From Oscillospiraceae bacterium (GTDB lineage Bacteria > Bacillota > Clostridia > Oscillospirales > Acutalibacteraceae), in contig SVOY01000002.1 in the NCBI GenBank assembly GCA_015066105.1, forward strand, positions 1-64,000: a stretch of DNA of 64,000 nt, written 5' to 3'. Below the pieces are notes generated by a model. It ran no database searches. It was not told the DNA's origin and was given only the letters and a program-made list of their open reading frames with translations. Each line of letters starts with the position of its first letter. Positions within the stretch are counted from its first letter, which is position 1. Shown one piece after another: positions 58,564 to 64,000 of the stretch. The position numbers and the translations under genes are program-made.

Positions 58564-61143
58564 TTATCGCTTCGCAACTCCAACGCCAAGCACATTGGGT
58601 ATCCTGACGGGATAGGTTTCCTCTATTACACCGTCAAATATAACCTTCACCGTGTCCCCCGCTTCACAGCCGTCTCCGTCACTTGAAAGATAAGCCTGAG
58701 TGCCTACTGACAGACTGCTTGTACCCTCTGCAGTTACCTCTACAAGAATGCTTTTATCAAGCACCTTTATAACAAGGGCTTCAAAGCTGTATTCCGCAGT
58801 ATTCTCAGTTGACTGTGTCAGCGGTGAAGCGGTTGTTGTCATTGCCGAAGATACGGAAGAATCATAGTCATCCTCGGGCTGTGTTGCAGGTGCCGCAGTT
58901 GTTGCAACCACGCCGCCGGGCATAACGTCAGGTGTTGTTACCTCGCCGTAGCTTTTTTCCTCGGGCATATCCAGTTCAACATCAAGGATTTCACATTCTC
59001 TTAAAAGAGAAGCGGTGGCAATATCAAACTCGCAGACATTGTAGTTGTCAACGGTGTAAAGCTTGTTGCCGATATATGTTCCGCGGAAAAGCTCACCCGT
59101 CATTCTTTCGGTTTTGTGGGTGTAGCCGAGATGGCTTTCAATAACTCTGTTTTCAATTTTAAGAAGCTTGTAGCTTAAAACAGTGCCATTGGCATAATGC
59201 TCAACGGGGAAGCCGATAAGATTTTCTTCGGGATAATAAATAAATGCCTTGTGGTTGTAAAGCGCCGAGGAAGTTACATCCTTGAGCACAAAGGTGTCAA
59301 CCTCTTTGGGATTTTTCATATCGCTGACATCAAAAAGCGAAACCTTAACGGTGTTAAAGTCTGCGTTCTCCTCGTCGCCGTCATAGCCGAGGCCGACAAC
59401 AAGGCCGTCGCCCACGGGGTGAAGATAGCTTGAAAAGCCGGGGAGCTTGACCTCGCCGACAGCCTTGGGTGCTGTCGGGTCTGAAAGGTCAAGGGTAAAC
59501 AGGGGGTCTGTGTTACGGAAGGTTACAACAAAGCCCGTATCACCCATAAAGCGCACGGATTTCACCTGCTCGTCATAGGCAATATCCTCAAGAGCACCGA
59601 TAAGCTCAAGATTTTTGTTGAGCACATAAATGCTGCTTACGTCAACATCGTGCTTATAGCTGTAATAGGTTGTGGCAACGCGGAGGTTGCCCTCATACTC
59701 GTCAAAGGAAAACTGATTGAGGAAATTACCCTTTACCGTGCCTGAAGCCTTATAGGCAATTTCAGTGCCGTTGAGGCTGAAGGCATAAATTTCGGAGTAG
59801 TCTCCCTCGGTGCCGTCATAGTTATGACGGGCAACATAAAGGGCATCCCTTGAGCAGTAAACCTCCTCACCGCCGCCTAAAACGGAAAGAGACTTAACCT
59901 CACCACCGTTTATTTTTGTATCGTAGGCAGTAAGCACCGTGTAGCTTTCGCTGTCGTAATCGTAAACATAGATACAGTCGCAGGTAACAAATTCGCCGTT
60001 CACCTCAGGAACGGCATTCTGCTTTACTTCCTCCTCGCTGTTGCCTCTTACGGTATAGGAGCTTAAGGTGTAAAGCACACCGTCAATCATTCGTGAACTG
60101 ATATATCTTGAGCCGTTCTGCTCTACCTTGCGGATAAAAATCGGGTTTCTTCTGTCAGATACATCGTAAAGGAAGGACACAACCTTACCCTGACTGCCGT
60201 AATAGGGGTAAGCCACGTCATAGGCAACCTTGCTGTCCTCATCCTCAGCCTCGGGCTCCTGCTTTTCGTACTCGTTGGCAACGAGCACAAGTCTGTCGCC
60301 GTGAACGTACATTTCCTGAATGTTGTAGTAATATTTTTCTTCGTCAACCTCAATTTTTGAGGCAACCTTCATATTCCCTGCATCAACAACTGTCACAGCT
60401 CTTTTGCCGTAGTTATAAACACCGCCGGAAAGTATATAGAGATACTTGCCGTCATTTTTGATTATGTCGGCCTCGTCAACATTTTCAACCTGCGTATTGG
60501 TCTCTGCGTAGTTTACTACTCTGTCGTCACTTCCCGTACCGCTCTTGTTGTCGCTGTTCTGTGCTGCTGCGGCTGTTGTCAGCACCTGACTTGCCTGAGT
60601 TGCACCGGGCATTGCACTTTCGGGTGCAGCGTCATCCAACCCTGCATATATAAAATTTTCATCAGAGTAATTTTCAAATACATCCTCTGCAGCGTCAAAA
60701 AAGCCATCAAGAACGTCATCAATTTTATTTTCGCGGTAAAGCTTTACAAAGTGCTTCTGCAGCTCCTCGTTGCTTTCTGCCTGCTTAAGGCCTGCCGGCT
60801 TAAGACCGTTATCTATGGCTTCATGCTTTTTCACAGGCTCCGTGGTTGTAACAGCCTCGTTCTCAAGCTTAAGCTCCTCGGTTGTGGTTGTAACATCAAC
60901 AAGAGGCTTATCGGGTATTATTACAGGCACAACAACGGCAGAGGCAATAATAATTATCAGTGCCGCCGCACTTGCGAGTATTTTCGGGAAGATGTGCTTT
61001 TTCTTTTTAATCGGCTTATTTTTCTCATTTTCAAGCATCATAATCACATTCTCCTTTTTAAGGCTTTCGGGAAGCTCGGGTGCTTCCTCATCAAAGCTTT
61101 TTTTCAGCATAAATTCAAAATTCATTTCATTATTCACCGTCAT
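58564..61143 (-). CDS. Beta-propeller domain membrane protein, partner of the ECF sigma factor
   Basis: 859 aa. A cytoplasmic N-terminus of ~50 residues, a membrane segment at ~51-72 (ILASAAALIIIIASAVVVPV), a Thr/Glu linker, then a large extracellular domain with the secreted beta-propeller hallmark NTQVENVDEADIIKNDGKYL near 210. A Ser/Thr-rich insert is followed by a C-terminal OB-like segment. The ATG overlaps the ECF sigma stop by 14 bases, so the cytoplasmic part is probably the anti-sigma element and the propeller the sensor (inference). AGAAGG lies 7 bases upstream. Confidence 0.82.
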   Translation of the reverse strand: MTVNNEMNFEFMLKKSFDEEAPELPESLKKENVIMMLENEKNKPIKKKKHIFPKILASAAALIIIIASAVVVPVIIPDKPLVDVTTTTEELKLENEAVTTTEPVKKHEAIDNGLKPAGLKQAESNEELQKHFVKLYRENKIDDVLDGFFDAAEDVFENYSDENFIYAGLDDAAPESAMPGATQASQVLTTAAAAQNSDNKSGTGSDDRVVNYAETNTQVENVDEADIIKNDGKYLYILSGGVYNYGKRAVTVVDAGNMKVASKIEVDEEKYYYNIQEMYVHGDRLVLVANEYEKQEPEAEDEDSKVAYDVAYPYYGSQGKVVSFLYDVSDRRNPIFIRKVEQNGSRYISSRMIDGVLYTLSSYTVRGNSEEEVKQNAVPEVNGEFVTCDCIYVYDYDSESYTVLTAYDTKINGGEVKSLSVLGGGEEVYCSRDALYVARHNYDGTEGDYSEIYAFSLNGTEIAYKASGTVKGNFLNQFSFDEYEGNLRVATTYYSYKHDVDVSSIYVLNKNLELIGALEDIAYDEQVKSVRFMGDTGFVVTFRNTDPLFTLDLSDPTAPKAVGEVKLPGFSSYLHPVGDGLVVGLGYDGDEENADFNTVKVSLFDVSDMKNPKEVDTFVLKDVTSSALYNHKAFIYYPEENLIGFPVEHYANGTVLSYKLLKIENRVIESHLGYTHKTERMTGELFRGTYIGNKLYTVDNYNVCEFDIATASLLRECEILDVELDMPEEKSYGEVTTPDVMPGGVVATTAAPATQPEDDYDSSVSSAMTTTASPLTQSTENTAEYSFEALVIKVLDKSILVEVTAEGTSSLSVGTQAYLSSDGDGCEAGDTVKVIFDGVIEETYPVRIPNVLGVGVAKR

Positions 61144-61651
61144 TCACCAACCTTCTTCTGAGCTTTTCCGTACCACGCGAAATTTTGGAGCGCACCGTGT
61201 TTTCATTCATCGCAAGCATTCGGCTTATCTCCTTTGAGGTGTAGCCTATGCAATAGTGAAGTATAATCAGCTCTCTTTCCTCCTCGGGCAAAGCCATAAG
61301 CGCATTTTGAAGGCTGATTTTTTCATTCTGCTCGTTTTCAAAGCTATGTACGCCCGCAAGGGTCTCCTCAGTAATATATTCCTTTGAAGCCCTTCTGAAA
61401 TGAGCGGCGCAGGAATTTCTTAGTATTCTGAAAAGCCAGGACTTAAAGGCAGAGATGTTTTTAAGCTCACCGATTTTACGAAAAGCAATGAGCACCGCCT
61501 CGCTTACACAGTCCTCCGCCACGGTACTGCTGCCCGTATAGTAAAGGGCAAAGCGGTACATATCTCTGCTGTAAAGTTCATAGAGGTCACCGAAGGCGGC
61601 GGTGTCCCCAGTTTTTGATTTGATGACCAGATTTTCAACATTTGAGCTCAT
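61130..61651 (-). CDS. ECF-type RNA polymerase sigma factor
   Basis: 173 aa from the ATG at 61651; GGATGTGAT, close to the ideal ribosome site, lies 6-7 bases upstream, while the ATG at 61672 has none. Region 2 (YELYSRDMYRFALYYTGSST, AFKSWLFRILRNSCAAHFRR) and region 4 (LIILHYCIGYTSKEISRMLA, MNENTVRSKISRGTEKLRRR) are clear. It should control a small regulon together with its co-translated membrane beta-propeller partner. Confidence 0.9.
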   Translation of the reverse strand: MSSNVENLVIKSKTGDTAAFGDLYELYSRDMYRFALYYTGSSTVAEDCVSEAVLIAFRKIGELKNISAFKSWLFRILRNSCAAHFRRASKEYITEETLAGVHSFENEQNEKISLQNALMALPEEERELIILHYCIGYTSKEISRMLAMNENTVRSKISRGTEKLRRRLVNDGE

Positions 61652-61740
61652 AGTTTTATCACATCCGTTCATTTATAAGATGCTTAAGGAAAATGTTTTG
61701 TTGCAGGAAAAAATAAAAATTTTTAAATTCCGGACAGGCT

Positions 61741-61757
61741 GATAACTCTGCGTTATC
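61741..61757. promoter_or_regulatory. Inverted repeat upstream of the ECF operon
   Basis: GATAAC, five bases, GTTATC: a perfect 6-bp inverted repeat about 90 bases before the sigma start and facing the divergent small gene at 61910. It is a possible operator. Confidence 0.35.
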
Positions 61758-61762
61758 ATTTA

Positions 61763-61834
61763 CCCGCCCTTCGGCCCTTTGCTCCCGGCCCTTGGCCCTT
61801 TACTCTCGCCCCTTGGCCCTTGGCCCTCGGCCCT
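61763..61834. repeat. Degenerate heptamer repeat (GGCCCTT type)
   Basis: About nine imperfect units of ggccctt/ggccctc/gcccctt run from 61763 to 61834 on the plus strand, giving a G-rich minus strand. The tract is intergenic between the ECF operon and a small plus-strand gene and could vary in length. Confidence 0.8.
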
Positions 61835-61909
61835 ATTATAATTTATTTTGCAATTTTTTACAACAATAATAAAAACACCGCGGCAAATAATATTACCGAG
61901 GTGATAAAT

Positions 61910-62092
61910 ATGGAAAGAAAAAAAAGCAAGCGAAACAGCCACAGAGATAATAAGGCAACAAGCAAAAACATCGTTTCTCCCAAATATAACCGCAAAAACG
62001 AGGATATCCCCACCGATGTGCTCGGCTCATATTCGGGTGTACCTCTCAATCCATTTGACAGCACACCCGTTCAGGATGCAGACGATTTATAA
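61910..62092 (+). CDS. Small disordered conserved-type protein (60 aa)
   Basis: From the ATG at 61910 with GAGGTG about 7 bases upstream. A basic N-terminus (MERKKSKRNSHRDNK) leads to TDVLGSYSGVPLNPFDSTPV and the acidic end QDADDL. The C-terminal pattern is one I recall from small clostridial proteins without known function. No fold or membrane segment is expected. It is the only rightward gene in this half of the window, divergent from the ECF operon. Confidence 0.65.
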   Translation: MERKKSKRNSHRDNKATSKNIVSPKYNRKNEDIPTDVLGSYSGVPLNPFDSTPVQDADDL

Positions 62093-62099
62093 TTAAGGC

Positions 62100-62143
62100 G
62101 GGCTGCCGCATCAGACAGATGCAACAGCCCTACATATTTTTTA
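62100..62143 (+). terminator. Terminator after the 60-aa gene
   Basis: GGGCTG (62100-62105) pairs with CAGCCC (62125-62130) and GCATC with GATGC inside; tacatatttttta follows. It resembles the hairpin at 58537-58555. Confidence 0.65.
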
Positions 62144-63805
62144 TTCGGTAATGCCACCGTTTAAGGAAAACTTTTCGGAAAGAATTGCAACAAGCTCCTT
62201 CATCCAGTTAAGAAGGGATTTTATAAAGGTGAAAAGTCTGCTGTAGGGCGTATCGGGAAGCTTTTCTGTCTCTTCCTTACCCCAGGCCTCAGTGTTGCAG
62301 TTATCCTCAGTCATTTTATAAGCAGTGTCCGTTGCGTTATCGTAAACGATAAACTGTCCCCATTCAAAATCGTTTACCGTAAGCTGTCTGTCAGCCGTGG
62401 CAACATCATAGAGTATTTTTATTTCATAGGATGTCCAGTTTGAATGGGTTGCACCCTTATAGAACCAGGTGTTGTCGGGGAACATACAGGTTGAAGCATC
62501 TATCTGACCGTCGGGCGAAATATATTTTCCGAGACCCGCCGCCTGTTTGGCAGAAATATACTCCTTAGTGAGAGTATTGTTAACGGTTGAGGTTGTTGCG
62601 CCGTAGGAGGCTCTGTAAACCGATGCAATCTGGTCAGAAACCATATCTGAGGATTCGCAGACGGGAATCATCTGACTGCCGTATTTTGCCATAATTCCGA
62701 GGTTTACGCCGTCGTCAACAATGCTTTGCATAATTTCGGGAATGTGCTGACGGACAACCTCATCATAATTTTCAAGCTTTTCAATAAGGCCTGCATATTC
62801 CTTACGCTTTTCACTGCCCTCTTCACCGAAAACATAATTCATTGCATCGTCGAAGTCCTCTGCAGTAACTGCACCCCAGTAGTTGGGCCAGGTGAAAAAT
62901 GTTGAAAGTGCAAGTGCCGAGGTAACACCCTCAAGAATTTTATAATAAAGATATTCCTTGGTAACACCTACAACAGCATCAAGCATACCGCTTGCCGTAA
63001 GAAGGTCCACAGTGGAAATCAGAAAGCTGCCCACATCGAAAAAGCCGTAGTTTGCACAGTCAATTAGCACTCTTTCAATCGCCTGTCCGTTAACCTTGAA
63101 TTTGCCGCTTATGGCTTCGCTGAGCACCTCAGAGCCGTAAGCCACGCCGCCGTCAAAGGTAACACCGTTAAGGTCAGCCGTGCCGTATTTGGCAATATAG
63201 GCACTTACAACATTTGTGCCCAGGCAGGAGGAAATAATACCTACCTTTTCAGCACCGGTTACGGATTTTATGCACTTGATATATTCGTTGAAATCATCGG
63301 CAGTTTCAAGAGGATCAAGTCGCCAGTCATATTTGAACCAATAGTCATTATAGGCATAATAACCCTTTGAGCCCTTTTTATCCGTAACCTTGTTGTGTTC
63401 CATTTCATCAACAACATTCTGAGGAAGTCCCGTGCCTTCAATCGGCTCGCCGTTTTTGTCAAGCAATGCCTCACCGAAAAGCTCAGCGATTTCTTTTTCA
63501 AGGTTTTCGTAATAGGGCTCCCAGTTGTCAAAGGCTACACCCTGGAAAAGGAAGGGCATAAGCACATTTGCAATTGATTCATATATTGCACTGCCGTCCT
63601 CTTCTTCATCGTCATTTTGCTCAAGCAAGCCCCTGAAATGCATAATGCGCTCGCCTTCAGCATTATAAAGTGCCTCACCGTCACCGGAAATTCGTATAAC
63701 GGGAATCTGACTTTTTGTGCCGTTGCGGTCAATACCTGCAAAGGCAGGCACGGCAGCTGAAAACACAAGCAGCACTGTCAAAACAACAGAAATCAGTTTT
63801 TTCAT
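62141..63805 (-). CDS. Secreted LCAT-like alpha/beta hydrolase with Cys at the nucleophile position (paralogue 2)
   Basis: 554 aa from the ATG at 63805 (AAGGAG 9 bases upstream). Signal peptide 1-23 ending AFAG. It aligns throughout with the protein at 54236-55936: DNWEPYYENL, FKYDWRLDPLETADDFNEYI, VGIISSCLGTNVVSAYI with Cys194 in the elbow, FGEEGSEKRKEYAGLIEKLE and DASTCMFPDNTWFYKGATHS near the C-terminus. The elbow is S-S-C-L-G, so the first Gly of GxSxG is also lost. The substrate is unknown; secretion and an LCAT-like fold suggest lipid or glycolipid acyl chemistry at the surface (inference). Confidence 0.75.
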   Translation of the reverse strand: MKKLISVVLTVLLVFSAAVPAFAGIDRNGTKSQIPVIRISGDGEALYNAEGERIMHFRGLLEQNDDEEEDGSAIYESIANVLMPFLFQGVAFDNWEPYYENLEKEIAELFGEALLDKNGEPIEGTGLPQNVVDEMEHNKVTDKKGSKGYYAYNDYWFKYDWRLDPLETADDFNEYIKCIKSVTGAEKVGIISSCLGTNVVSAYIAKYGTADLNGVTFDGGVAYGSEVLSEAISGKFKVNGQAIERVLIDCANYGFFDVGSFLISTVDLLTASGMLDAVVGVTKEYLYYKILEGVTSALALSTFFTWPNYWGAVTAEDFDDAMNYVFGEEGSEKRKEYAGLIEKLENYDEVVRQHIPEIMQSIVDDGVNLGIMAKYGSQMIPVCESSDMVSDQIASVYRASYGATTSTVNNTLTKEYISAKQAAGLGKYISPDGQIDASTCMFPDNTWFYKGATHSNWTSYEIKILYDVATADRQLTVNDFEWGQFIVYDNATDTAYKMTEDNCNTEAWGKEETEKLPDTPYSRLFTFIKSLLNWMKELVAILSEKFSLNGGITE

Positions 63806-63895
63806 ACATCTGTTCTCCTTTATCTTATATTGATTTAATAATAACAAAGGACTCTCTTATTTTTTTATGACATTTGTTAATTTTCTGTTAACAAT

Positions 63896-64000
63896 TCAAC
63901 CGTAAATGGGTCCGTACTTTTCACAAGCCTTGTAGTCTGCACTCTGGCTGTCCTGTGTGCCGAAGGCGGCCCAGCAATGGGGTCTGAAAATCTTTTCCTC
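63896..64000 (-). CDS. C-terminal fragment of an unidentified protein
   Basis: The last 34 codons of a minus-strand frame run in from the right edge (EEKIFRPHCWAAFGTQDSQS, then ADYKACEKYGPIYG and a stop). Too little is visible to assign a family. It lies about 90 bases upstream of the second LCAT-like gene. Confidence 0.5.
   Translation of the reverse strand, partial: EEKIFRPHCWAAFGTQDSQSADYKACEKYGPIYG

Overview
The window reads as a stretch of a gut-type Clostridia genome (Oscillospiraceae/Ruminococcaceae-like). The evidence is moderate to low GC, near-universal AAGGAGG-type ribosome binding sites, a SpoVG homologue, plant-glycan glycosidases (GH2, GH51) and conjugation genes of the Tn1549/CTn type. 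The taxon is inferred from gene content only.

Layout. (1) 1-2110: an AT-rich left arm with a cut-off Nudix hydrolase and an ECF sigma factor plus membrane partner, the pair flanked by two ~106-bp direct repeats. (2) About 2110-44300: a Tn1549-like integrative conjugative element (ICE). After a structured leader and a parM relic, essentially all genes run leftward in one ~40-kb array. In transcription order this array holds: leader peptide, 29-aa membrane peptide, ParB, SpoVG, four tandem pilin-like genes, a complete monoderm Tad-type pilus assembly set (CpaA/TadV, CpaB, CpaE/TadZ, TadA, TadB, TadC, two TadE-like pseudopilins), a Cys-rich membrane protein, a 1501-codon InlB-repeat surface protein, small accessory genes, a giant 3057-aa methyltransferase/SNF2 helicase with tnpV nested in another frame, a primase-like protein, a candidate oriT, MobC, relaxase, PcfB, ArdC-like protein, VirD4, Maff2/VirB2-like, VirB6-like, PrgI and VirB4 proteins, an AIM24 protein and an M23 hydrolase. 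No integrase or excisionase is visible. (3) 44548-64000: chromosomal genes beginning with tRNA-Gln: RuvX, PBP1A, an epimerase with a zinc-ribbon tail, a WYL regulator, a GH2 enzyme, a zinc-ribbon/SH3 membrane protein, two secreted LCAT-like hydrolases with Cys at the nucleophile position, an EamA transporter, a GH51 arabinofuranosidase, an ECF sigma with a beta-propeller partner and a small disordered protein.

How the parts may work together. The relaxase, MobC, PcfB, coupling protein and VirB-like channel are the DNA-transfer machine. M23, AIM24 and ArdC-like proteins may help with wall penetration and establishment. The Tad-like pilus and repeat adhesin sit upstream in the same array and could provide donor-recipient contact. 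That link, a dedicated Tad-type adhesion pilus inside a conjugative operon, is the most interesting hypothesis here, together with the tnpV gene nested in the giant helicase gene.
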